Shown here: one piece after another, positions 29,552 to 38,227 of the stretch
Layout of the letters: the number at the start of each line of letters is the position of its first letter
Numbering within the stretch: position 1 is the first letter of the stretch
DNA from: Firmicutes bacterium UBA4916
GTDB lineage: Bacteria; Bacillota; Clostridia; Tissierellales; Tepidimicrobiaceae
DNA length: 64,000 nt
NCBI GenBank assembly: GCA_002398845.1
Contig: DHBY01000052.1
Coordinates: forward strand, 1 to 64,000
Direction: 5' to 3'
Position numbers and translations under genes: made by a program
Notes under the pieces: model-generated
Database searches by the model: none
Seen by the model: only the letters and a program-made list of their open reading frames with translations
Told to the model about the DNA's origin: nothing

Positions 29552-29801
29552 ATTTGTCATCTTTTTTCAAAATTTTTAAATCTATAATATAACTTTTACC
29601 AAATAAATCTATTTTTCTTTCCCCAATGCTAAGTTTAAATATGGTTGGGTTTTCTAAATAATCCAAATAAGCAATGTTTTCATTTACTATTTTTATGCCA
29701 AAGTATAGTATAGATAAGATAAAAGCTATGGTTATGGATTTACACATCTTTCTTCTATTCTTTTTCCTTAAGCGTTTTCTTTTTTCTATTCTGGTCTCCA
29801 A
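29550..29801 (-). CDS. Small membrane protein of unknown function
   Basis: I do not recognise this 83-aa protein. It has a very basic N-terminus (RKRLRKKNRRK), one membrane helix (about residues 22-38) and a short C-terminal domain of beta strands outside the positive-inside end. The TTG at 29801, five bases after AGGGTGG, is preferred to the GTG at 29810 inside that site. It follows lepB, so it could be a membrane partner of the signal peptidase, but that is only inference from position. Confidence 0.6.
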   Translation of the reverse strand: METRIEKRKRLRKKNRRKMCKSITIAFILSILYFGIKIVNENIAYLDYLENPTIFKLSIGERKIDLFGKSYIIDLKILKKDDK

Positions 29802-29815
29802 AAATACCACCCTAA

Positions 29816-29849
29816 TTAGTATAACTAATCTTAATAAGTATTATACTAA
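29816..29849 (-). repeat. AT-rich inverted repeat after lepB
   Basis: TTAGTATAA (29816-29824) and TTATACTAA (29841-29849) are perfect 9-bp arms around a 16-nt spacer. It covers the lepB stop and the space before the small membrane protein gene. It has no U-tail, and its role is unknown. Confidence 0.4.
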
Positions 29850-30394
29850 TCTAGTTTACCAAATCGCCCGTTGAAAGGAAAATATCTAAAACCTGTTATT
29901 CCTTTTATTGTATCAACAGGTATACAACCAAAATATCTACTATCTTTACTAGCTCCTTCTTCCCTATTATCACCTAATACAAAAGCATATCCTTTAGGAA
30001 CCTCCCAATAATTTTCTCCATATATATGAGTATAGGCCCCTTCATCTATATAATCTTCTACTAATACCTCTCCATTTAAATAAACTTTTCCATCAGTTAT
30101 GGCTATTGTGTCTCCCTCAAGACCAATTACGCGCTTTATATAATCTTTATTTGCTGCATCTGGTGCTTTTAAAACTACTATATCTCCTCTATCTGGTCCC
30201 GAAAAATATAAGGATACTTTATTTGCAAAAAGTCTATCTTTTTCATGTAGGGTTGGATACATAGAGTTTCCTAACACGTATGTAGTGTTAAATATAAAGG
30301 ACTTTATTAATATAGCTATTACAATAGCCAATAATATACTTTTTATCCATTCCATAGCTTCACTCTTTACATCTTTTTTATTATCTTCTTCCAT
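29846..30394 (-). CDS. lepB: Signal peptidase I
   Basis: The ATG at 30394 after AGAGGAGAT gives 182 aa. One membrane helix (residues 15-33) precedes the catalytic Ser44 in GNSMYPTL and Lys87 in DYIKRVIG, and GDNREEGASKDSR follows. The enzyme cleaves Sec and Tat signal peptides at the outer face of the membrane. It lies downstream of spoIIP and gpr. Confidence 0.97.
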   Translation of the reverse strand: MEEDNKKDVKSEAMEWIKSILLAIVIAILIKSFIFNTTYVLGNSMYPTLHEKDRLFANKVSLYFSGPDRGDIVVLKAPDAANKDYIKRVIGLEGDTIAITDGKVYLNGEVLVEDYIDEGAYTHIYGENYWEVPKGYAFVLGDNREEGASKDSRYFGCIPVDTIKGITGFRYFPFNGRFGKLD

Positions 30395-30457
30395 AAAAAC
30401 ATCTCCTCTAACAAAGTATATTTTCATTATATCATTTTTTAAAATTTAAAAAAAGTT

Positions 30458-31636
30458 TTATTGTTTTTCTATGTTTTCAATGACTATGCTTAAAATCTCC
30501 CCTAGTATTTCTGCTGTACCCATTGCTTCATCTATAGTGTTTAAATGGCTTCCTACTTCAATTAAAGCTGAGTAGTCAGAAAGAAATTGATTATATTTAC
30601 CTACTGGCTTTATAAGAATTCCTGTACATAAGTCTGGATAAAGTATATCTGTAACTGCTTTAAAATATTTAGCAAAACTTAAAACTGCTTCCTTATTTGG
30701 AGAGTCTGGTCCTATTACAAATGAAAAAGTCGCTACATCTTTCCCATTTATTTTTATTTTTGCTTTTTCTAAAAGCTTATTCATATTCTTCTTAACTTTA
30801 GGGTCATTTAAATCAAATCCATTTCGATGAATATCAAGTAAAATTTTAAAGTTGCTATTATCCCCCATTTTTTTAGTTACAGTGTTTAATGACTTGGAAT
30901 AAGATTTATTATATGAAGGTATATCGTGATATTCAGTAACATGTTCTACTTTATGTCCATTCGCTTCTAATACCTTAGAAATCTTCTCCCCTACATTAGT
31001 TACATTATAATTTTTATCCGTAGTATGATAGTTATCATCTTTTATTGGCAAATATGATTCTGTGCCATGAGTATGATATAAAAGTATATAAGGTTTTTCT
31101 TTGTCTATCTTTAATGGTTTTATATTTAAAGGTTTTGGTAGATTTTCTAATGAAATATTTCCTTCTGAATCATTTATAATTATTAAATCTTCATATTCCT
31201 CTAATCTATCAATTATTATAAAATCTTCTATTACTGTCGGATTGTCTTCCATATCATCTTCATTTAACTCATCTATACCTGCTAGTTCTGTCTCTCCCCT
31301 AAAATGAATAATTGAAGGAAATTGTGCTTTTATAAAGGATTTGAATTTGTCTCCAAATGAAAGATTATCGTTTAAATAATAATTCCAGCTATTACTTTGG
31401 AACTGTTCAGTGCTATATAAGTTTATAATGGAGCTTGTTCTACCAAAAATAGCAATAAAAAGTCTTTCATTTTTAGCCTTAGGTTCCTCATATCTAAATA
31501 CTGGTTTTGCTTCATATCCTGGATCTTTTTCCCCCTTATTTCCCACGGTTTTGATTAATATTGTGCCAAGATTGAATACTATAAGACATATTAATGCAAA
31601 AATAATATAGGTATTTCTACTATTTTTTCTTTTCAT
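30458..31636 (-). CDS. spoIIP: Stage II sporulation protein P
   Basis: The 392-aa protein has an N-terminal membrane helix and an external amidase/endopeptidase domain. Key parts are ILLYHTHGTESYLP, LLDIHRNG and LIEVGSHLNT, which hold the zinc and catalytic residues of SpoIIP. With SpoIID and SpoIIM it degrades septal peptidoglycan during engulfment. The ribosome site TAGGGAGTG lies inside an arm of an upstream inverted repeat. The gpr-spoIIP order is typical of spore formers. Confidence 0.96.
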   Translation of the reverse strand: MKRKNSRNTYIIFALICLIVFNLGTILIKTVGNKGEKDPGYEAKPVFRYEEPKAKNERLFIAIFGRTSSIINLYSTEQFQSNSWNYYLNDNLSFGDKFKSFIKAQFPSIIHFRGETELAGIDELNEDDMEDNPTVIEDFIIIDRLEEYEDLIIINDSEGNISLENLPKPLNIKPLKIDKEKPYILLYHTHGTESYLPIKDDNYHTTDKNYNVTNVGEKISKVLEANGHKVEHVTEYHDIPSYNKSYSKSLNTVTKKMGDNSNFKILLDIHRNGFDLNDPKVKKNMNKLLEKAKIKINGKDVATFSFVIGPDSPNKEAVLSFAKYFKAVTDILYPDLCTGILIKPVGKYNQFLSDYSALIEVGSHLNTIDEAMGTAEILGEILSIVIENIEKQ

Positions 31637-31642
31637 AAAAAC

Positions 31643-31718
31643 ACTCCCTAAAATTATGTATTCAATACATAGATTATATTCATAATTGACCTCATATATG
31701 ATAATTGTTTTAGGGAGT
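31643..31718 (-). promoter_or_regulatory. Long-range inverted repeat in the spoIIP leader
   Basis: Perfect 11-bp arms ACTCCCTAAAA (31643-31653) and TTTTAGGGAGT (31708-31718) flank 54 nt that contain a smaller TATGTATT palindrome. On the minus strand, the arm at 31643-31653 reads TTTTAGGGAGT and contains the spoIIP ribosome site. Pairing would hide that site. A weak sigma-E-like GAATATA lies in between. The role is inference. Confidence 0.45.
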
Positions 31719-31724
31719 AGTAAA

Positions 31725-32699
31725 TTACCTTATATATCTATTTACATCCTGTAAGTCAATGCCATGATGAAGAGCCATATTTAATCCATTAGCAATTATT
31801 ATTGACAAATCATCAATAATTAAATCAATTTCTTTGGGGGTTACTACTACATTGGGCATAAAAGGCTCTAATACTTCTCTTATAAGCTCATATTTTTCTT
31901 CCTGGGATATTTCTTCGAGGGTTGAATAAAACTCAGTCCCTACTGTAGCAGCCTCTTTCATAGAACCTATAATTAAACCTATAGTGTCATTTATCATAGT
32001 AGCTGCATCTACAACTGTTGGTACTCCTATAGATAATACTGGCACTCCTAAGTAAGCCTCATTTAAACCTATCCTCTTGTTTCCTATGCCACTTCCTGGA
32101 TTAATTCCTGTATCAGATATTTGAATAGTAGTGCTTACCCTTTCCATCTTTCGTGATGCCAAGGCATCTATTGCTATTACTAAGTCAGGATTTGTTTTTT
32201 CTACTATTCCTTTTACAATTTCACTTGTTTCTATTCCAGTTAGCCCCATAACCCCAGGCGAGAGTGCCGAAACATTGGCAACTGTCTCATCTTTATCCTT
32301 TTTATAAGCTACAAAAAATTGCCTTGTAACCAAAACCCTATCCACTACCTTAGGTCCTAAAGCATCGGGGGTCACATTCCAATTGCCAAGCCCCACTATC
32401 AAGGTCTTGGTATTTTCGTTGTTTCTGCCTATTCCTTTTATTTCCTTTGCTAATAACTTGGATATTTCATCCTTTAAATCCTGATCTGTATTCTTTAGTT
32501 TTGGAACCTCAATAGTTATATAAACCCCTTTGGGTTTTCCCAAATTTCTAACCCCTATTTCATCTAATATTTTCACTCTAGTTACAGTATAATCTCTCCC
32601 TTCCTCTTTTTCTACTTCAACTCCAGGCACCTCCCCATTATTTTTTTCTTGATAAATTTCTCTATTCTCTATTGCCAAATCTGTTCTTATCTCTATCAT
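31725..32699 (-). CDS. gpr: Spore germination protease GPR
   Basis: The 324-aa protein is the aspartate-type protease that degrades SASPs at germination after autoprocessing. It begins with a prosequence (MIEIRTDLAIENREIY) and carries VGLGNWNVTPDALGPKVVD, SPGVMGLTGIET and IDALASRKMERVSTTIQI, all typical. An AAAGGAGG site precedes the ATG. A likely substrate, the SASP at 40038-40244, is in this window. Confidence 0.97.
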   Translation of the reverse strand: MIEIRTDLAIENREIYQEKNNGEVPGVEVEKEEGRDYTVTRVKILDEIGVRNLGKPKGVYITIEVPKLKNTDQDLKDEISKLLAKEIKGIGRNNENTKTLIVGLGNWNVTPDALGPKVVDRVLVTRQFFVAYKKDKDETVANVSALSPGVMGLTGIETSEIVKGIVEKTNPDLVIAIDALASRKMERVSTTIQISDTGINPGSGIGNKRIGLNEAYLGVPVLSIGVPTVVDAATMINDTIGLIIGSMKEAATVGTEFYSTLEEISQEEKYELIREVLEPFMPNVVVTPKEIDLIIDDLSIIIANGLNMALHHGIDLQDVNRYIR

Positions 32700-32775
32700 T
32701 TTTTGCCTCCTTTTTAACTATTGAGATTATTTTTCTTCAATTTCTTGATTTTATGTATAATAAGCTTAATAATCC

Positions 32776-32804
32776 TTGATTTTTATCCATCTTCATGGTA
32801 AAAT
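32776..32804 (+). promoter_or_regulatory. Promoter of rpsT
   Basis: TTGATT (32776-32781), a 17-bp spacer and TAAAAT (32799-32804) lie about 32 bp before the rpsT start. Confidence 0.6.
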
Positions 32805-32836
32805 ATCTTTTGTTAAGATTAGAGGAGGTGAAACTA

Positions 32837-33112
32837 TTGGCAAATATTAAATCTGCAGAAAAAAGAATTCGAACTACTGAAAAGAAAACCGTTCTTAATA
32901 AAAATAAAAAATCAGAAATTAAAACGTATACTAAAAAGTTTAATGCAGCTATAGAAAGCGGAAATACTGATGAAGCTAGGGAATTACTTAAAATTATAGA
33001 TAAAAAGTTAAAGAAAGCAGCTTGCGAAAATATTGTTCATAAAAATGCTGCTGCAAGAAAAGTTAGTAGGTTAACAAAGGATTTAAACAGAAAAGTAAAT
33101 GCAGCTGTATAA
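32837..33112 (+). CDS. rpsT: 30S ribosomal protein S20
   Basis: The TTG at 32837, seven bases after AGGAGGTG, gives 91 aa beginning ANIKSAEKRIRTTEKK, the S20 signature. It ends with HKNAAARKVSRLTKDLNRKV. An upstream ATG at 32795 lies within the promoter/leader and was rejected. It is a single-gene plus-strand unit in a minus-strand region, as in B. subtilis, with its own promoter and terminator. Confidence 0.97.
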   Translation: MANIKSAEKRIRTTEKKTVLNKNKKSEIKTYTKKFNAAIESGNTDEARELLKIIDKKLKKAACENIVHKNAAARKVSRLTKDLNRKVNAAV

Positions 33113-33117
33113 TATTA

Positions 33118-33144
33118 AAACTTCGGCAAACCCGAAGTTTTTTT
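33118..33144 (+). terminator. Terminator after rpsT
   Basis: A 9-bp stem AAACTTCGG (33118-33126 with 33132-33140) has a 5-nt loop and a T run. Confidence 0.9.
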
Positions 33145-33159
33145 GCATTTTATATAGCT

Positions 33160-34224
33160 TTATATTTTAAAACATAAATTGGTTATTAATATCTCTAAAG
33201 CTAATCTATCATCAACAGAACTTGATTTTATGTTTCTGTCTGTCTCTAGGCAATGTAACATTGCTCTTTCTAACTGGGATATAGTAAAATTATTGCTTTG
33301 ATTAGATACCTTTTTGAATTCATATTTGGATAAATTCATTTTCTCAAATACTTCTCCTTCAGTATAGCCTTTCATCTTTAATGCCTTTATATTTAGCATA
33401 TTTCTTAATTGTCTAACTATCATATGTAAAATAAATAAAACAGGCTCATTTGCCATATACATTTCATTAAATAGTCTCAAAGCATTTTCTCCATTTTTTT
33501 GACTTATACTATTTAAAAGGTTAAACACATTCATCTCCAAAGGTTTTGTAATTAATAAATCGATGATTTCCTTCGTCACATCTTTACCACTAGAAAGATA
33601 ATTTGAAAGCTTTATGATTTCATTTTCTAAATCGTACAATGTTTTATCTTGTTTTGAATCAAAATAAGAGGACTGCTGAATAAAATAATTTATATTGGAT
33701 TTAGATATTTTTCTATTATATTTTTTAAAACTTTTTTCAATCCAATCATTTAAATCTTTGCCCTTTAGCTTATTAAATTCTACTGCATCCCCTACTTTAT
33801 TTATCTTTTTATATAAAGAATTTGTCTTCTTTACGCTACCCAATTTTTCTACAAATATTAAGCATAAATAATCCTCCAATCCCCCAATATATTCTATCAA
33901 TTGATTATTAAATTTGGAAGTGTCCAATTTATTTGATTCTTCATCACTTTCTTTCTTGCTTTTAAATAAGGGCAAATCTTTGACAATAACTATTTTTTTA
34001 CTAGACATAAATGGTAGAGTTTCACAAGCATTAAGTATTTTATCAAAATCCATCTCTTTGCCATCTAAAACTATATAGTTTAATGGTTCAAAAGCTTCAT
34101 CAATAAGAATATCTTTTGCCATTTTTAAAGTATAATCAATTAAATAATTTTCTTCTCCATAAAAAAGATAAACTGGTTTTAAATCATTAGCCTTTGCTTT
34201 TTTAATAAATTCCTTGTAGTTCAA
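33160..34224 (-). CDS. holA: DNA polymerase III delta subunit
   Basis: The TTG at 34224 after GGAG gives 354 aa starting MNYKEFIKKAKAN. The AAA+-like fold of HolA is seen in KPVYLFYGEENYLIDY, LPFMSSKKIVIVKD and the C-terminal LERAMLHCLETDRNIKSS. It opens the beta clamp in the clamp loader. Its start lies inside the end of comEC (23-bp overlap), so translation is probably coupled. Confidence 0.94.
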   Translation of the reverse strand: MNYKEFIKKAKANDLKPVYLFYGEENYLIDYTLKMAKDILIDEAFEPLNYIVLDGKEMDFDKILNACETLPFMSSKKIVIVKDLPLFKSKKESDEESNKLDTSKFNNQLIEYIGGLEDYLCLIFVEKLGSVKKTNSLYKKINKVGDAVEFNKLKGKDLNDWIEKSFKKYNRKISKSNINYFIQQSSYFDSKQDKTLYDLENEIIKLSNYLSSGKDVTKEIIDLLITKPLEMNVFNLLNSISQKNGENALRLFNEMYMANEPVLFILHMIVRQLRNMLNIKALKMKGYTEGEVFEKMNLSKYEFKKVSNQSNNFTISQLERAMLHCLETDRNIKSSSVDDRLALEILITNLCFKI

Positions 34225-36673
34225 TTGTCTCCATCTCCTTATCAAGTAATACAAAGTGCTTAATCATTATATATGAAATTATATAATATATCATTAAATA
34301 AGATATTACTAGTCCATAGTGCCTAATTATATATATTATACTCAATCTTTCCTTTAGGAAAGGGGTAATTGTATAATCTTCTTTTCCCATGGAAAGATTT
34401 ATTAGGCCTAGTTTATCTGTTCTATAAATTTCTATATGATTATCCTCATATCTTGTAATAACTTCTTCATGAGGATGACCAAAACTATTGTTTCTGCCTA
34501 CGGATATGAATCCAATTTTAGGCTCTATTTTCTCTAATAATTCTATTTTCGAAGAGGTTTTGCTACCATGATGAGGTACCTTTAAAAAGTCAACTTTACT
34601 ATTTAAACTATTGATTACACTCTCTTCTCCTGCTTTTTCTATATCTCCTGTAAATAAAATATTTCTATTGAAATGGTTTAATAATAAAACTAAAGATAAG
34701 TCATTTTCATTGCAACTTGAATTTTGTAATAATTCCCGACTTGGACCTACTACAGAGATACTAGTGTTATTATCTAGAGTAAGCTTGTCTCCTTTTTCTA
34801 AAATGGAAATAGGTATTTTTTTAGACAAAGCTTTCTTTTTTATTTCTCTATATAAACTATTGTCCTCCATTTCATGCCCAATATATATATTTTCAATTTT
34901 TATATTGTCTATTAAATAAGGCAAGCTTTTACAATGGTCTGCATCAAAATGGGTAATAAAAACACCTTTTAATTTAAGCACTCCCATTTTTTCTAAATAG
35001 GGGCAAAGAATATTTTTCCCAATATCAAAATTTCCAAATAAATTTCCTCCAGTATCTATAAGATAATATCCTTCTTTTGTATTTAGTAAAATGCTATCCC
35101 CTTGTCCTACATCTATAAAATCTATATCCAATCTTTGATTCATAGTAAAGATAAATGAATTCACAACTACTACTAATAATAAATAGAATATAATAGCTTT
35201 GCTAACTCCTTTATTAAGTTTTTCAATATTTATAACTCTAAATACAATAAACACCATAAGATAATATGATATGAATCCTATTGCAGATGGGGAAGGTAGT
35301 TTTAAAGTAAGATAGGGAAAATAATTAAAGATTTCAGTGGCATAAAAAATAATATCTAATAAGAAATTAACTAAAATTCCAATTGCTTTTGTAAATGGGC
35401 CATTTATAAAAGATAAAGGTATTAAAAATATGCTGAGTATTAAACAAATTGAAAATATAGGCACAAGTATAATGTTTGCAACAATTCCTATGATAGGAAT
35501 TTTATTAAAATAATAGGCCTGTACAGGTAATAATCCAATTTGAGCTGATAGAATTCCAACTAATGATTGAATCAAATTGCTATCATAGGAATAAAATTTC
35601 ATCTTAAGTTTAGGAGTCAAATAGATAATAAAGAAAGTAGCTATGAAAGATAATTGGAAACCAACACTAAACACCAAAAATGGATTTATGATTATCAATA
35701 TAAATAGGGCAAAAAACAAGGTATTGATTGAATCATAAGGCTCATTCCAGACTTGTGATATTAATAATAAAGAAAACATGATGTTTGCTCTAAGTACAGA
35801 TGGCGGATTGCCAATTATATATGCATAAAACCATATAATTGTCGTAGTTAGAATTATATTTACCTTTCTATTTATTCCAAGATAAGAAAATATAATCATT
35901 AGGATTCCACTGATGATTCCTATATGTAAGCCTGAAACGGCCAATATATGGGCTAGCCCTAAATCCCTATACTTTGTTATGCTTTCTTGGTCTAGATAAG
36001 AATAATTGCCTAATACAATGGATTTCATCAATGAGCTATTATTTTCTGATAAATAATAATCAAAAGTCTCCTCAATTCTTTCGATAAACTTAATTTTAAG
36101 GTTAAATAGTGGGTTTAAATTGATTTTTTCTACCTTAGTTATAGAATAGTCTTTTATAGTAGCTGTAGTATATATGCTTTCGGTTAATAGATTAAGTTTA
36201 TAATTAAATAGCTTTGGATTAGTATTAGTTAATGGCTCCTTTAATACTCCCGTAAAACTTATTTCTTCTCCATATTTTAATTCTTTTTCCCCAATAACTT
36301 TTAGTATGATTTTTTCTGATACTTTTTTATCGGTCCCTTCATGATGTAGATTATGTACAAGGAAAACATATCTTCTTTCTTCTTCTGAAATTATTTCAAT
36401 ATCCTTTACCTCGCCTGTTAATTCTACTGGGGTATCTACATATTTAATCAACTGACTGCTATTTACTTTAAGATTTGCCAAGAATATGCCTAATAGTAAA
36501 AATGAGACTAACAGGTTTATTTTTGTTGAAACATTAAATTTAAGTTTTAATAAAAATATAATTAGAGAAAAGATCAATAGGAATAAGATTAAATATGTAC
36601 TTACCTCAATATAATAATAAAACACAACCCCTAATAACATGGGTATAGTAAAATACACAAAGGGTCTTTTCAT
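34202..36673 (-). CDS. comEC: ComEC/Rec2 DNA-uptake channel protein
   Basis: The 823-aa protein has N-terminal membrane helices and an OB-like external domain (about residues 70-160). The competence domain follows (GLAHILAVSGLHIGIISG), with many helices to about residue 510. A metallo-beta-lactamase domain then carries DVGQGDSILL, THFDADHCKSL and LKVPHHGS. A further tail of about 60 residues with an extra hydrophobic helix (VISYLMIYYIISYIMI) ends the protein, beyond the usual end. It should transport single-stranded DNA. comEA lies about 10 kb away rather than beside it. Confidence 0.93.
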   Translation of the reverse strand: MKRPFVYFTIPMLLGVVFYYYIEVSTYLILFLLIFSLIIFLLKLKFNVSTKINLLVSFLLLGIFLANLKVNSSQLIKYVDTPVELTGEVKDIEIISEEERRYVFLVHNLHHEGTDKKVSEKIILKVIGEKELKYGEEISFTGVLKEPLTNTNPKLFNYKLNLLTESIYTTATIKDYSITKVEKINLNPLFNLKIKFIERIEETFDYYLSENNSSLMKSIVLGNYSYLDQESITKYRDLGLAHILAVSGLHIGIISGILMIIFSYLGINRKVNIILTTTIIWFYAYIIGNPPSVLRANIMFSLLLISQVWNEPYDSINTLFFALFILIIINPFLVFSVGFQLSFIATFFIIYLTPKLKMKFYSYDSNLIQSLVGILSAQIGLLPVQAYYFNKIPIIGIVANIILVPIFSICLILSIFLIPLSFINGPFTKAIGILVNFLLDIIFYATEIFNYFPYLTLKLPSPSAIGFISYYLMVFIVFRVINIEKLNKGVSKAIIFYLLLVVVVNSFIFTMNQRLDIDFIDVGQGDSILLNTKEGYYLIDTGGNLFGNFDIGKNILCPYLEKMGVLKLKGVFITHFDADHCKSLPYLIDNIKIENIYIGHEMEDNSLYREIKKKALSKKIPISILEKGDKLTLDNNTSISVVGPSRELLQNSSCNENDLSLVLLLNHFNRNILFTGDIEKAGEESVINSLNSKVDFLKVPHHGSKTSSKIELLEKIEPKIGFISVGRNNSFGHPHEEVITRYEDNHIEIYRTDKLGLINLSMGKEDYTITPFLKERLSIIYIIRHYGLVISYLMIYYIISYIMIKHFVLLDKEMETIELQGIY

Positions 36674-36687
36674 ATTTTTTCTCCTTT

Positions 36688-36777
36688 TTATTTATTCCTA
36701 TTCATCCTATTTAAAGACCATATAACTAAAATCATACCTAAAAATGCAAACATACTTCCCATCTGCTGTTTATCCAT
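36688..36777 (-). CDS. Possible 29-aa membrane peptide upstream of comEC
   Basis: An ATG at 36777 after GGAGAGG opens 29 codons to TAA. The peptide has a short polar start (MDKQQMG), one hydrophobic helix (SMFAFLGMILVIWSL) and a basic end (NRMNRNK), a plausible single-pass peptide with its C-terminus inside. It ends 14 bp before the comEC start and its stop adjoins the comEC ribosome site. I do not recognise a family, and chance is possible. Confidence 0.5.
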   Translation of the reverse strand: MDKQQMGSMFAFLGMILVIWSLNRMNRNK

Positions 36778-36956
36778 TTTAAATTCCTCTCCATAAATTT
36801 AATATATTTAAATCAATTATTGATGCCTTTATCTAAACAAATTATAACATATCATTAGGTTTATTATTAATATAAGATGAAATTATAATAAATGTTGTTA
36901 ACTTTGGTATAAAAATGATAGAATAATAGTAATAATTGGGAGGGATGGATGGTAAT

Positions 36957-38153
36957 ATGACAGAAAAAATATATTTAATAAATCCATATCTACGGCAAGT
37001 CGATGCACGAATTGTAGAAAAAAAATATATGAATAACAGGTACTATATAAAAACTAATAAGACCATTTTTTATCCTAATCTTGCAGGTGGACAACCAGGA
37101 GATAAAGGTACTATAAATGGCGTTGAGGTATTAGATACTTATGAAGATAATGGTGATATTGTCCATGTAACAAAGGACAATATTCATAGTGATAAAGTTC
37201 AATTATCAATAGATTGGGATAATAGATTTGACTATATGCAACAGCACTCTGGCCAACATCTTTTATCTGCTGTTTTTTATAAACTATATAATGGAGAAAC
37301 TATTGGCTTTTATATAGGAAAAGAATATGTTTATATTGATATAAATATCCCTAATATTAGTGATGATGAAATCGAAAAGATAGAAGAGTTTGCCAATAAA
37401 ATCATCTTTTCAAATTTTTCAATAAAATCCTATATTATTGAAAAAGGGGATATTAATAGACTCCCCGTTAGAAAAGAACCCATCGTTAATTCTAATATTC
37501 GCATTGTGGAAATTGATGGTATAGACTTTTCTCCTTGCTGTGGTACCCATCTTAGAAATACTGGGGAAATTGGTATAGTGAAAATAAGAAAAGTTGAAAA
37601 ATATAAAGGGAATATTCGCGTAGAATTTGTATGCGGCAATAGAGCTTTAAAAGATTATACATGGAAAAATAGATATATCAGAAGAATAAGTGATTTATTA
37701 TCCTCTAAGGATAAAGATGTTTATGATAGAGTTCAAAAGTTATACATTCAAAAAGAAGAATTAGAAAAAGAAAATAGAGATTTAAGAAAGGAGCTATATC
37801 AGTATAGAAGCCAAAAGTTATTAAAAGAATCTAAATCTATAAAGGGGAAAAACTGCATATGTAAAAAATTTAAGGATGCAGATTTTAAAGTACTTAATAA
37901 TATTGTAGCTCATTTAAATTCCTTAGATAATAATATAATCATTTTTGGAATTGATGGTACTGAAAATTCGCAATTTATTGCTAGTCGTAGTCCTAATATA
38001 AATATCAATATGAAAAATATATTTAAAGAAATATCTCAAGAAATAGATATACAAGGTGGAGGAAGTCCTCAAACGGTACAAGGTGGATGTACAAAGGATG
38101 AATTAGATTTAATTCTTAAGGGATTTTATGAAAGAATAATAAATAGCTTATAA
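36957..38153 (+). CDS. AlaX-like alanyl-tRNA editing protein with DHHA1 domain
   Basis: From the ATG at 36957 the protein has 398 aa. It resembles the editing half of AlaRS: zinc ligands H97 and H101 (HSGQH) and C195 with H198 (CCGTH), followed by a coiled coil (residues 255-300) and a C-terminal DHHA1-like domain (GGGSPQTVQGG). It should hydrolyse mischarged Ser- or Gly-tRNA-Ala in trans. It has no aminoacylation domain. Longer frames to 36936 run through the ribosome site. It is monocistronic on the plus strand. Confidence 0.9.
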   Translation: MTEKIYLINPYLRQVDARIVEKKYMNNRYYIKTNKTIFYPNLAGGQPGDKGTINGVEVLDTYEDNGDIVHVTKDNIHSDKVQLSIDWDNRFDYMQQHSGQHLLSAVFYKLYNGETIGFYIGKEYVYIDINIPNISDDEIEKIEEFANKIIFSNFSIKSYIIEKGDINRLPVRKEPIVNSNIRIVEIDGIDFSPCCGTHLRNTGEIGIVKIRKVEKYKGNIRVEFVCGNRALKDYTWKNRYIRRISDLLSSKDKDVYDRVQKLYIQKEELEKENRDLRKELYQYRSQKLLKESKSIKGKNCICKKFKDADFKVLNNIVAHLNSLDNNIIIFGIDGTENSQFIASRSPNININMKNIFKEISQEIDIQGGGSPQTVQGGCTKDELDLILKGFYERIINSL

Positions 38154-38178
38154 TACTACCGTTAACTACAGGGCTTTT

Positions 38179-38212
38179 CGCTGTGCTCAGTAAAAATTTA
38201 CTGAGCACAGCG
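38179..38212. terminator. Long hairpin between convergent alaX and the ATPase gene
   Basis: A perfect 16-bp stem CGCTGTGCTCAGTAAA (38179-38194 with 38197-38212) lies between two converging genes. Neither strand has a clear U-tract after it. It probably ends both transcripts or stabilises their 3' ends; termination is inferred from position. Confidence 0.5.
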
Positions 38213-38227
38213 GAAAAATATAAATTG

